The notes beneath the pieces were generated by a model. The model saw only the letters and a program-made list of their open reading frames with translations. It had not been told where the DNA came from and searched no databases. Shown one piece after another: positions 1 to 7,162 of a stretch of DNA of 30,650 nt. The stretch is from an uncultured Eubacteriales bacterium. Its GTDB lineage: Bacteria; Bacillota; Clostridia; Oscillospirales; CAG-272. How positions within the stretch are numbered: the stretch's first letter is position 1; each line of letters opens with the position of its first letter. The DNA lies in assembly GCA_934474225.1 (NCBI GenBank), contig CAKSLU010000018.1:1-30650 (forward strand), given 5' to 3'. A program made the translations under genes and the position numbers.

Positions 1-513
1 GCGATCGTTCTCCCCAACGGTACCGGTAAGACCGTCCGCACCCTCGTTTTTGCAAAGGGTGACAAGGCGACTGCCGCAACCGAGGCAGGTGCTGACTATG
101 TCGGCGCTGAGGACATGGTGCAGAAGATTACCGCTGAGAACTGGTTCGACTTTGATGTCGTTATCGCAACGCCCGACATGATGGGTGTTATCGGCCGCCT
201 CGGTAAGGTGCTCGGTCCTAAGGGCCTCATGCCGAACCCGAAGGCAGGCACGGTCACGATGGATGTCGCCAAGGCTGTTAAGGAAGCAAAGGCAGGTAAG
301 ATTGAGTACCGCCTCGACAAGACCAACATCATTCACTGCCCGATCGGCAAGGCGTCTTTCGGCGCAGAGAAGATCGGCGAGAACTTTGATGCAATCATGA
401 CCGCTATTATCAAGGCAAAGCCGGCAGCAGCAAAGGGTCAGTACATCAAGAGCTGTGTTATCGCAACCACGATGGGCCCGGGTGTAAAGGTCAACTACGC
501 GAAGCTGGGCTGA
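1..513 (+). CDS. rplA: 50S ribosomal protein L1, 3' part
   Basis: The reading frame is open from the first base of the window and ends with TGA at 511-513, giving the last 170 residues of ribosomal protein L1; the start lies upstream of the window. L1 binds 23S rRNA at the mobile L1 stalk and, in many bacteria, represses its own mRNA. The diagnostic stretch LGPKGLMPNPKAGTV is at about residues 70-84 of the visible part, followed by the conserved IEYRLDK and IHCPIGK segments and the TMGPGVK C-terminal motif. In most Firmicutes the gene sits in the order rplK-rplA-rplJ-rplL; here a terminator follows at once and no rplJ is present downstream in the window, so the usual order is broken. Identification is secure. 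Confidence 0.98.
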   Translation, partial: AIVLPNGTGKTVRTLVFAKGDKATAATEAGADYVGAEDMVQKITAENWFDFDVVIATPDMMGVIGRLGKVLGPKGLMPNPKAGTVTMDVAKAVKEAKAGKIEYRLDKTNIIHCPIGKASFGAEKIGENFDAIMTAIIKAKPAAAKGQYIKSCVIATTMGPGVKVNYAKLG

Positions 514-543
514 CGCACAGCACCGCATCTTTGACGCAGAACA

Positions 544-575
544 AAAACCGCGAAGGGTTTCCTTCGCGGTTTTTT
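544..575 (+). terminator. Rho-independent terminator after rplA
   Basis: A perfect 9-bp GC-rich stem (CCGCGAAGG / CCTTCGCGG) with a GTTT loop is flanked by A and T tracts and ends in a run of seven T. It begins about 30 bases after the rplA stop codon. Confidence 0.93.
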
Positions 576-597
576 ATTGTCTCCGCACGCCTTGCCA

Positions 598-603
598 TAT
601 AAT
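598..603 (+). promoter_or_regulatory. Promoter -10 element TATAAT
   Basis: A consensus TATAAT follows the rplA terminator. The -35 region is poor (TATTGT at 17 bases, or TTGTCT at only 15), so the call rests mainly on the -10 box. Transcription would begin near 610 and run into the hairpin at 706-736. Confidence 0.45.
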
Positions 604-609
604 GGCGGC

Positions 610-736
610 GTCGTACGGAGGCAATTCTGCGCCAAACCTGCGGCACTGTGCGCCAGCCGGGAACAAAGTGCGTGAGCCACGGCTTGAATCTTTTGCACAG
701 ACCAAAAAGCACGGAGAGGTTTCTCCGTGCTTTTTT
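610..736 (+). ncRNA. Possible short terminated transcript or orphan ribosomal leader
   Basis: A TATAAT box at 598-603 and a strong terminator at 706-736 bracket about 125 bases without a convincing coding frame. Within it, CTGTGC near 647 and GCACAG near 695 can pair, closing a structured domain just before the terminator. The position, directly after rplA, is where the L10 leader (the attenuator of rplJ-rplL) is usually found, but no rplJ follows. It could be a relic or relocated leader, a small RNA, or chance. I could not match the L10 leader consensus base by base. Confidence 0.3.
706..736 (+). terminator. Rho-independent terminator
   Basis: A perfect 9-bp stem GCACGGAGA / TCTCCGTGC with a GGTT loop at 709-730, extended by A/T pairs, is followed by TTTTTT. 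It ends the putative transcript that starts near 610. Confidence 0.85.
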
Positions 737-874
737 CTTGCCGCAAGCCGACTTGCTGTTATGTTTGCGAACCCTTGGTTCGCCGGGAGTTTTTCTTCGT
801 CGGCTGAACGCCGCCGATTTCGCGATGCGAAACCGAAAAACATCCCAAATATCGCTGCGTCGGCTTGCGGCAAG
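737..874. repeat. 138-bp element with 16-bp perfect terminal inverted repeats
   Basis: CTTGCCGCAAGCCGAC at 737-752 and its exact reverse complement at 859-874 bound a non-coding segment. The interior holds several smaller hairpins, such as GCGAAC/GTTCGC near 767-783 and TTCGC/GCGAA near 819-831. The shape is that of a MITE or a REP-type palindromic unit. No coding frame is credible inside it. Confidence 0.6.
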
Positions 875-930
875 TCTGTACAAAATCTTCTGCGTTGTAA
901 TCTCAGCCTTAGGTAAAGTGCAGATTTGAG

Positions 931-957
931 GGGCGACTGCCGAATCGCCCGTTTTTT
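931..957 (+). terminator. Terminator-like hairpin
   Basis: A 6-bp stem GGGCGA/TCGCCC is followed by GTTTTTTATT. It is the third terminator-like structure between rplA and the glycosidase gene and would insulate that gene from upstream transcription. The rest of the gap (958-1049) holds a 9-bp hairpin, GCTTTTCGT/ACGAAAAGC, at 978-1003 and no visible gene. Confidence 0.55.
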
Positions 958-1049
958 ATTTCTCTATCCTTTCGCCCGCTTTTCGTCAATCTGCACGAAA
1001 AGCAAATAAAAAGGCGCAAATTCTATCGGAAAATCTTACAAAATTTGCG

Positions 1050-1078
1050 TTGACGCTGCGGGGCATCTGTGGTAACAT
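1050..1078 (+). promoter_or_regulatory. Sigma-A promoter for the GH43-dockerin gene
   Basis: TTGACG at 1050-1055 and TAACAT at 1073-1078 are separated by 17 bases. The leader that follows contains a 7-bp hairpin (ATACCCT/AGGGTAT at 1109-1131) before the ribosome binding site GGGAGG at 1151-1156. Confidence 0.75.
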
Positions 1079-1159
1079 AAGAAATATAAGGCAACACTTT
1101 CAAGAATTATACCCTCGATTGACAAGGGTATCGCAAAGCAACATATTTTTGGGAGGAAC

Positions 1160-4100
1160 ATGATGAAAAAAGGGAATCGCATAGGGATGGCGGCGCTGCT
1201 TTTGCTGCTTGCCGCGCTGCTGACGGCGACGGTGTTTGCCGCCACGGAGGGCTTTGTGGCGGGGAGCAACAAGGCGTACTTTGTGGACAACGCAAACGGC
1301 AAGGACACAAACGCCGGCACGAGCGCGTCCGCGCCGTTGAAGACGCTGGGCAAGGCGTATTCGTATCTGCGCACCGTGAAGGGCGGCGTGCTGGTCGTTT
1401 CGGGTGAAGTGGCGATTGCCAACGCTTTTGCACCCTCGGCGGTCGACGGCGCGGTGCTGTTCACCTCGGTATACGGCGGCGTCAATTATGCCGAGACCAA
1501 CGGTGCGAAGCTGGTCATCAGCGCGAACATGGCGTTTGCCAACGACACCTATTTTCAGAGCATCCGCATGGACATCACCAAGAGCGCGCTCTGCTTTTCC
1601 GGACGCTGCCACAACTTCGGCTTCTCCGGCGTGACGGTCACCAATGTTTCGGGCGCGGACAACTTCACCTATCCGGTGCTGGTCGGCGGCTGGAACAACC
1701 CCGGCTCGCTGTCGGGCGGCAGCAGCAGCGCGGATTATACCCTCTCGGTCTACGGCGGCACCTGGGGCGGCGTGTACGGCGGCAACCGCCGCACGAGCGC
1801 GTCAAACCCGGTCTGCTCCATGACCGGGGACGTCGCGGTGGACATCCGCGGCGGCACCTACAAGGGCTCGGTTTCGGGCAGCGGCATGAATGTGCACACG
1901 GGCAGAGTTTATCTGCACATCAGCGGCGGCAGCTTTGCGGAGCAGGTCGTGGCGGTTCGCCGCCTCGGCACCATCGCCTCAGGTGCGGAGAAGAGCACTC
2001 TTACCTATAAGGCGCAGATGCTGACCGAAATCGAGGGCGGCACCTTTGCCAAGGATGTCCGCGCGGCGGAGAATACGCTGGGTGTGACCTCGCAGACCTA
2101 TCCGCCCATCGGCGACTCCACCGTGGTGGTCACCGGCGGCACTTTCAAGGGCAAGGTCATCGGCACGGGCATCATGGGCGCGTGCCTCCTCAAATACAAG
2201 AGCAGCGTACTGACCGACAGCCAGATCAGCGGCTTCCCGGTCGTCAAGACCGGTACGCAGGCGATGTCGTCGTCGGCACTGGAAGGAGCGCGGTTCACAA
2301 ACCCGATCGAAAAGCTGCCCGACCCCTTTGTGACCGAGAAGGACGGCATCTACTACTACTGCTTTGCCAGCGGCACGACGGTGAACGGCGAGAGCGTTGC
2401 CGCCATCAAGGTCGTGGCGCACGGCACGGTGCCGTTCGGCGACCTGGCGGGGCAGATCCGTACAGTGTGGAACTCCACCATGACGGACATTGATAATGCC
2501 AAGCATGAATACTGGGCGCCCGAGATGCACTATCTCGATGCAGACACCGTCGGCAAGGCGAATGCCGGCTGGTATATCTATGTTGCCGCCGACAACGGCA
2601 CCAACGCCAACCACCGCATGTATGTTCTCCGTGCCACCGAGCCGGAGAATGCGTTCAGCGACTACAAGATGATGGGCAAAATCACCGATTCAACCAACCG
2701 CTGGGCCATCGACGGTTCGGTCATGGTGCTGAACAAGAAACTGTACTTCATCTGGTCGGGCTGGCCGGAGAGTTACGACACGAGCCAACAGAACATCTAC
2801 ATCGCGCAGATGTCCAACCCCTGGACGATTTCGAGCGCGCGTGTGCTGCTCTCCTACCCGCACTATGCGTTTGAGACCAAGGACCGCCCGCTCATCAACG
2901 AGGGGCCGCAGGCATTGCAGTATAACGGATCCACGCACATCATCTATTCTGCGTCGGGCAGCTGGGGGCAGAACTACTGCTACGGCATCCTGACGCTCAC
3001 GGGCTCAAATCCGCTGTCCGCGTCCGACTGGTCGAAGGCGTCCTATTCCATCTTCCAGTCCGGCAACGGGATTTACGGACCGGGGCACGGCTCCTTTGTG
3101 CAGGACGACGAGGGTAACTGGTGGATGATCTACCACGCCAACCCGTCGCTCTCGGTTCCGTCCGGCTCCAACTGGTGGTCGCAGCGCAAGACCTATGCGA
3201 AGAAATTCACCTTCATGAAGCATACCGTGGACGGCAAGACGGTGGACTGGCCGGACTTCGGCTCGCCCGCGGCAAACGGCGGCACGCAGACCATCAATGT
3301 CCGCACGGCGGACTATCACAAGAGCGGCGACCATCTGTATCTGTCCGCCCGCAAGACGACGGCGGACGGCACAGTCAAGCTGACCAAGACCTGCGCCATC
3401 TGCGGCGCGGTGACGACGTTGCATCAGGCCGTCCCGCCGACGGTGAAGGCATCGACCGTGGCGGCAGGTACCAGGCTGACCATCACAGCCTCGTCGAGCG
3501 CGACCGGTTATCTTGTCTACCGCAGTACCTCCGCCGCCTCCGGCTATGCCGAGATCGGCACGGCCACGGCGTCGACCTACACGGACAAGACCGCCAAGGT
3601 CGGCACGACCTATTATTACAAGGTCAAACAGTATAAGAAAAACGCCTACAATACAAGCGGCGACGAGAGCGGCTACCTTTACAGCGGCGCATCGGACGCA
3701 TGCGAATATGTGACCAAGCCCGCGCCGCTCACCTTCAGCGCAACCTATGACGGCGCCGAGGTCAAACTCACCTGGACGGCGGTTTCCGGGGCGGAAAAAT
3801 ACCGCATCTTCTGCCGCGAGGCGGGTACGACGGACTGGGGCGACGCCTTGACGCTGACGACGACGACAAGCTACACGGACACCGATGTCACGGCGGACAA
3901 GTCCTACGAATACGCAGTGCAGGCGTGGGTGAAGAACGGGGACGGCTATGTCTACAGCCCCATTGCCGATGTGGTGAAGACCGTCAAGCTGACAAAACTC
4001 GCGACGCCGACGCTCAGCACGGCGCCGACGGCGGACGGCATTGCGCTCACGGCTTCGGCGGTTTCGGGCGCGGACGGCTACAAGTTCTACCGCAGCACCG

Positions 4101-4702
4101 ACGACAAGACCTTCACGCAGATCGGCAAGACCACCGCGCGCACCTATACGGATACGACAGCGGCAGCGGATGTGCGCTACTATTACAAATGCCGCGCCTA
4201 TGCGGCGGGCGAGAATATCGCCCTGTACAGCCCGATGGCGGCGGCAAAGACCGCGATGCTGGAGGCGTTTGCCGAGAGCACGAGCGGTGCGGTCTATACC
4301 GCCACCTCTGCGCGGGCGGGCGGCACGTCTTTCAAGCTGCTGACGCGCACGCGTGAGAGCGCGGGAACGACCGTCCTGACCACTGCGGGCACGGCGGCAA
4401 AGTATGTCTACTGCATCGTGGGCGACTTCATCGTTCCCGTCAAATCCAATACGGTGGCGGACGGCGTGCGCAAACTCGGCGTGGCCGCCGGGACGGAGGC
4501 AATTGTCTTTGCGGATGCGCCGCTCGTCCTGTACGGCGACGCCAACCGCGACGGCAAGCTGAGCCTTGCGGATGTGCTGATCACCCTGCGCGGCGTGTCC
4601 GACAGCACCGTGACACTGGACATCGCGGCGGCGGACAGCAACAACGACTGCAAGCTGACCATCGCGGATGTGCTGCTCACGCTGCAAACCGTTCTGAACT
4701 GA
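1160..4702 (+). CDS. Secreted modular GH43 family glycosidase with C-terminal dockerin
   Basis: A 1180-residue exported protein. Two adjacent ATGs (1160 and 1163) follow GGGAGG; the second is better spaced. The first 27 or so residues are a Sec signal peptide (MMKK, a Leu/Ala core, then VFAATEG). Residues about 36-370 look like a right-handed beta-helix domain, with repeated GGT/GGS turns. Residues about 380-730 match the five-bladed propeller of GH43 (arabinofuranosidase, arabinanase or xylosidase type), with the three catalytic acids plausibly D388 (in DPFV), D518 (in AIDGS) and E581 (in NEGPQ). About three fibronectin-III-like modules follow (about 755-1035). The last 55 residues form a type I dockerin with two calcium loops (DANRDGKLSLAD and DSNNDCKLTIAD). 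The dockerin implies docking to a cohesin on a scaffold or the cell surface. The substrate is not determined from sequence; arabinose- or xylose-containing glycan is inferred. Confidence 0.88.
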   Translation: MMKKGNRIGMAALLLLLAALLTATVFAATEGFVAGSNKAYFVDNANGKDTNAGTSASAPLKTLGKAYSYLRTVKGGVLVVSGEVAIANAFAPSAVDGAVLFTSVYGGVNYAETNGAKLVISANMAFANDTYFQSIRMDITKSALCFSGRCHNFGFSGVTVTNVSGADNFTYPVLVGGWNNPGSLSGGSSSADYTLSVYGGTWGGVYGGNRRTSASNPVCSMTGDVAVDIRGGTYKGSVSGSGMNVHTGRVYLHISGGSFAEQVVAVRRLGTIASGAEKSTLTYKAQMLTEIEGGTFAKDVRAAENTLGVTSQTYPPIGDSTVVVTGGTFKGKVIGTGIMGACLLKYKSSVLTDSQISGFPVVKTGTQAMSSSALEGARFTNPIEKLPDPFVTEKDGIYYYCFASGTTVNGESVAAIKVVAHGTVPFGDLAGQIRTVWNSTMTDIDNAKHEYWAPEMHYLDADTVGKANAGWYIYVAADNGTNANHRMYVLRATEPENAFSDYKMMGKITDSTNRWAIDGSVMVLNKKLYFIWSGWPESYDTSQQNIYIAQMSNPWTISSARVLLSYPHYAFETKDRPLINEGPQALQYNGSTHIIYSASGSWGQNYCYGILTLTGSNPLSASDWSKASYSIFQSGNGIYGPGHGSFVQDDEGNWWMIYHANPSLSVPSGSNWWSQRKTYAKKFTFMKHTVDGKTVDWPDFGSPAANGGTQTINVRTADYHKSGDHLYLSARKTTADGTVKLTKTCAICGAVTTLHQAVPPTVKASTVAAGTRLTITASSSATGYLVYRSTSAASGYAEIGTATASTYTDKTAKVGTTYYYKVKQYKKNAYNTSGDESGYLYSGASDACEYVTKPAPLTFSATYDGAEVKLTWTAVSGAEKYRIFCREAGTTDWGDALTLTTTTSYTDTDVTADKSYEYAVQAWVKNGDGYVYSPIADVVKTVKLTKLATPTLSTAPTADGIALTASAVSGADGYKFYRSTDDKTFTQIGKTTARTYTDTTAAADVRYYYKCRAYAAGENIALYSPMAAAKTAMLEAFAESTSGAVYTATSARAGGTSFKLLTRTRESAGTTVLTTAGTAAKYVYCIVGDFIVPVKSNTVADGVRKLGVAAGTEAIVFADAPLVLYGDANRDGKLSLADVLITLRGVSDSTVTLDIAAADSNNDCKLTIADVLLTLQTVLN

Positions 4703-4704
4703 AA

Positions 4705-4743
4705 AAAGCTCTGTAAAAACTGCGGTTTTTACAGAGCTTTTCT
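4705..4743 (+). terminator. Strong terminator after the GH43-dockerin gene
   Basis: A perfect 16-bp stem (4705-4720 with 4725-4740) closes on a TGCG loop directly after the stop codon and ends in a T run. The A-rich side on the other strand means it could also work for minus-strand transcription. Confidence 0.92.
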
Positions 4744-4778
4744 ATATTTGCAGAGATGATACCCAAATTGCCGATAAG

Positions 4779-4917
4779 CGGACCGTCGGGGACGCCGGTC
4801 CCTACAGGGACGCGCGCGTTCCTTTGACATGGGCAAGCCCGACGCATAGTGCGGCATTATAGGGCAAATGCACCTGACGATGTACAAATTGTAGGGACCG
4901 GCGTCCTCGACGGTCCG
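4779..4917. repeat. Inverted pair of 28-bp intergenic repeats
   Basis: The arms at 4779-4806 and 4890-4917 match in inverted orientation at 27 of 28 bases. Each arm carries GGACCGTC, GACGCCGGTCC and CCTACA. The 83 bases between them have no coding frame. A similar GTAGGG-containing architecture recurs at 12721-12785 and 20528-20555, so this appears to be a dispersed palindromic repeat family. Confidence 0.75.
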
Positions 4918-4945
4918 TGTGCTGTTTGCGAAAAGACGAAAAACC

Positions 4946-4965
4946 GCGGTTTTTACAGAGCTTTT
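4946..4965. repeat. Direct copy of the right half of the upstream terminator
   Basis: These 20 bases are identical to 4722-4741, the right half of the terminator hairpin. The copy lies beyond the inverted repeat at 4779-4917. Together with AAAAACCGCGGTTTTT at 4939-4954 it may serve as the terminator of the minus-strand protease gene, although no ideal T-tailed stem is formed. Confidence 0.6.
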
Positions 4966-4978
4966 TCGCTTATATACA

Positions 4979-5974
4979 TCAGCCGAAGCGGAGCGTAATC
5001 AGCACGGAGACGATGATGCAGAGCAGCATGCCGACATTGACAAAGGCGGCTGCGCCCTCGGTGTCGGGCGGCAGGGGACATGCGGCGGGCTTGAAGAAAA
5101 CCTTCTTTCTGTACTTGCCGAGCAGCAGACAGCCGCCGATGAGCAGACCGAGGCAGATAAAGCCGTAGACGCAGGCGACGGCGGCGCCGACCGGGTTCGC
5201 GAGGATGACTGCAATCTGCTCATCCACGGTTTCCGCCTCCATAAACGCGCCAAAAATGCCGAAGCGCAGCATGACATAGGGCAGGATGATGCAGACCAGA
5301 TTGTAGATGGCGTGCATGAGGGCGGTGACCCACAGCCTGCCGGTGCGCAGGTAGAGATAGCCGAAGATAAGCCCGACAAAGAAGGCGTAGAAAAACTGGT
5401 AGATGCTCGTGTGATAGAAGGCAAAGAGCAGCGCGGAGACGAAAATGGCGAGCTTCTCGCCGTAGATGCACGCACGGTCGAGGAGCAGCTTGCGGAAAAA
5501 CCATTCCTCACAGAGCGGCGCCGCAACCAGGAGAATGAAAACCATCACGAGCGGATGCGTCAGCAGCAGCGTGCCGAGCGCGCTGCCCGGTTGCAGCCCG
5601 AAGGCGTCCGCCAGCAGGGCGATGAGCCATTTGCTGAGCTGAGAGCCGACATAGTTGCAAAGAAACAGAATCGGCAAAAAGGCAAAGAAGTGTCGCGCGC
5701 GGATGCTGCCCTTTTCGGGTGCGGCGGCAGGCAGGCGGCGCAGCGGCAGGGCGGCAAGCGGAAAGACGATGCCGAAGAAGGCAAGGTAGGCGATAAGGAG
5801 CGGCAGCCATGCCGGGTATCCGCCCGCGGGGAAGAAGAGCGGCATGCATTTGTCAACGAGCAGGTTCACGGCAATCTGCCCCGCAAGCAGCAAAAGCACG
5901 GCGCATCCGAGGACGGAAAAACAATGCCGTGCGGTCTTCAGTTTGTCGCTGGGTCTTTGCGTATCCCTTTGCAT
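4979..5974 (-). CDS. CPBP family intramembrane glutamic/metalloprotease (CAAX-protease-like)
   Basis: A 331-residue polytopic membrane protein with about eight hydrophobic segments. The family signature is complete: EEWFFRK with E156, E157 and R161; FYHTSIYQ with H188; and HAIYN with H221 and N225. These are the three conserved motifs of the Abi/CPBP family (relatives of Rce1), members of which cleave peptides within the membrane or serve in bacteriocin self-immunity. The start ATG at 5974 has GGAGGC 8 bases upstream. The gene is monocistronic with its own promoter (6007-6035) and converges on the GH43 gene. Its substrate cannot be deduced; no bacteriocin gene is visible nearby. Confidence 0.88.
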   Translation of the reverse strand: MQRDTQRPSDKLKTARHCFSVLGCAVLLLLAGQIAVNLLVDKCMPLFFPAGGYPAWLPLLIAYLAFFGIVFPLAALPLRRLPAAAPEKGSIRARHFFAFLPILFLCNYVGSQLSKWLIALLADAFGLQPGSALGTLLLTHPLVMVFILLVAAPLCEEWFFRKLLLDRACIYGEKLAIFVSALLFAFYHTSIYQFFYAFFVGLIFGYLYLRTGRLWVTALMHAIYNLVCIILPYVMLRFGIFGAFMEAETVDEQIAVILANPVGAAVACVYGFICLGLLIGGCLLLGKYRKKVFFKPAACPLPPDTEGAAAFVNVGMLLCIIVSVLITLRFG

Positions 5975-6006
5975 GCGTGTGCCTCCGAAAACAGTGTACT
6001 GTGCCT

Positions 6007-6035
6007 ATTTTAGCATATCGGGTGAAAGAAGTCAA
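6007..6035 (-). promoter_or_regulatory. Promoter for the CPBP protease gene
   Basis: On the minus strand TTGACT (6035-6030) and TAAAAT (6012-6007) are 17 bases apart, about 33 bases upstream of the start codon. Confidence 0.8.
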
Positions 6036-6077
6036 ACCCCCGCGCGGATTTTGGTGGATTTCTATCGGAAATGTCTA

Positions 6078-6106
6078 TTGATTTTGCGCGCGTTTTCCTG
6101 TATAAT
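6078..6106 (+). promoter_or_regulatory. Promoter for the PfoR-like gene and aminopeptidase
   Basis: TTGATT at 6078-6083 and a perfect TATAAT at 6101-6106 have 17-base spacing and lie 50 bases before the start codon at 6156. It is divergent from the protease promoter. Confidence 0.85.
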
Positions 6107-6155
6107 CTTCCCTGTAGACGCGGCGCGATGCCGCGGCTCTGAAAGGAAACAGAAC

Positions 6156-7151
6156 ATGAAGGAACGCAAGGGCTTTTTCCAGCGCTATTTCATTGATGCG
6201 CTCGGCGCGATGGCACAGGGGCTGTTCGCCTCGCTCATCATCGGCACTATCTTCGGCCAGCTCGCGAAGATCCCGTACATGGGCTTTCTCACAAACTTCA
6301 CCACACACATCGGCGATGCCAAGTCGCCGGTCATCGGCTGCGCCATCGGCGTGGCGATTGCTTACGCGCTCGGCGCGCAGAAGCTGACGTTGTTTACCAG
6401 CGCCGTCACCGGTGCGCTCGGCTACGCGCTCGGCGGGCCGGTCGGCGCGTATATCGCGGCGGTCGTCGGCGCGGAGGTCGGTTCGCTTGTCGCGGGCAAG
6501 ACCAAGCTCGACATCATTCTCACGCCCGCCACGGTCATTCTCGCGGGCGGCACTGTCGGCATCCTTGTCGGGCCGTACATCAATCGGTTTATGGTTTTCC
6601 TCGGCGATTATATCAATACGGCGACCGAGTATGCGCCGATTCCGATGGGCATTGTCATTGCGGTCATTGTGGGCCTCGCGCTCACCGCGCCGATTTCCTC
6701 GGCGGCCATCTGCATCTCCATCGGCATTGACGGCATCGCCGCAGGCGCGGCGGTAGTCGGCTGCTGCTGCCAGATGATCGGCTTTGCCGTCGCGGGTTAT
6801 CGCGATACCAAGCTCGGCGGCGCGATTTCGGTCGGCGTCGGCACCTCGATGCTGCAGATTCCGAACATTATGAAGCACCCGCAGATTCTGATTGCGCCCA
6901 CGCTGGCGTCTGCCATCCTCGGACCGATTTCCACAAAAGTGCTTGAAATGACCAACACCAAGGTCGGTGCGGGCATGGGTACCTCCGGCTTTGTCGGGCA
7001 GTTCGGCGCGTTTGAGGCGATGGGCTTCACGCCGAAGTCGGTGCTTGAGGTGCTGCTCATGCACTTCATTCTCCCGGCGCTGCTCACGCTGCTGTTTGAC
7101 CTCATCCTGCGCAAGATGAAGTGGGTCAAGCCCGGCTACATGACGCTGTGA
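6156..7151 (+). CDS. PfoR-like membrane protein, PTS EIIC type 2 fold
   Basis: A 331-residue, very hydrophobic Gly/Ala-rich protein with about eight to ten membrane segments. It resembles the PTS_EIIC_2 / COG3641 family, whose founder PfoR was linked to perfringolysin expression in Clostridium perfringens; a sugar-permease role is possible but no EIIA or EIIB partner is present here. Conserved-looking parts include the opening FFQRYFIDALGAMAQGLFAS, a repeated GALGYALGGPVGAYIA-type helix, and the C-terminal segment with GMGTSGFVGQFGAFEAMG. The frame is open further upstream (to 5844), but ATG 6156 is chosen because it follows GAAAGGA and the promoter at 6078-6106. It ends 11 bases before the aminopeptidase start, so the two are cotranscribed. 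Function is unresolved. Confidence 0.8.
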   Translation: MKERKGFFQRYFIDALGAMAQGLFASLIIGTIFGQLAKIPYMGFLTNFTTHIGDAKSPVIGCAIGVAIAYALGAQKLTLFTSAVTGALGYALGGPVGAYIAAVVGAEVGSLVAGKTKLDIILTPATVILAGGTVGILVGPYINRFMVFLGDYINTATEYAPIPMGIVIAVIVGLALTAPISSAAICISIGIDGIAAGAAVVGCCCQMIGFAVAGYRDTKLGGAISVGVGTSMLQIPNIMKHPQILIAPTLASAILGPISTKVLEMTNTKVGAGMGTSGFVGQFGAFEAMGFTPKSVLEVLLMHFILPALLTLLFDLILRKMKWVKPGYMTL

Positions 7152-7162
7152 CGGAGGCAACG

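Noticed and set aside
3005..4687. A 560-residue open frame opposite the GH43-dockerin gene
   Set aside because: It is Arg/Gly/Ala-rich with no motif, and it mirrors a well-supported gene in GC-rich DNA where antisense frames stay open by codon bias.
4979..7151. Bacteriocin or immunity locus around the CPBP protease and PfoR-like gene
   Set aside because: No small leader-peptide gene, ABC exporter or two-component system lies nearby, and the genes have separate promoters.
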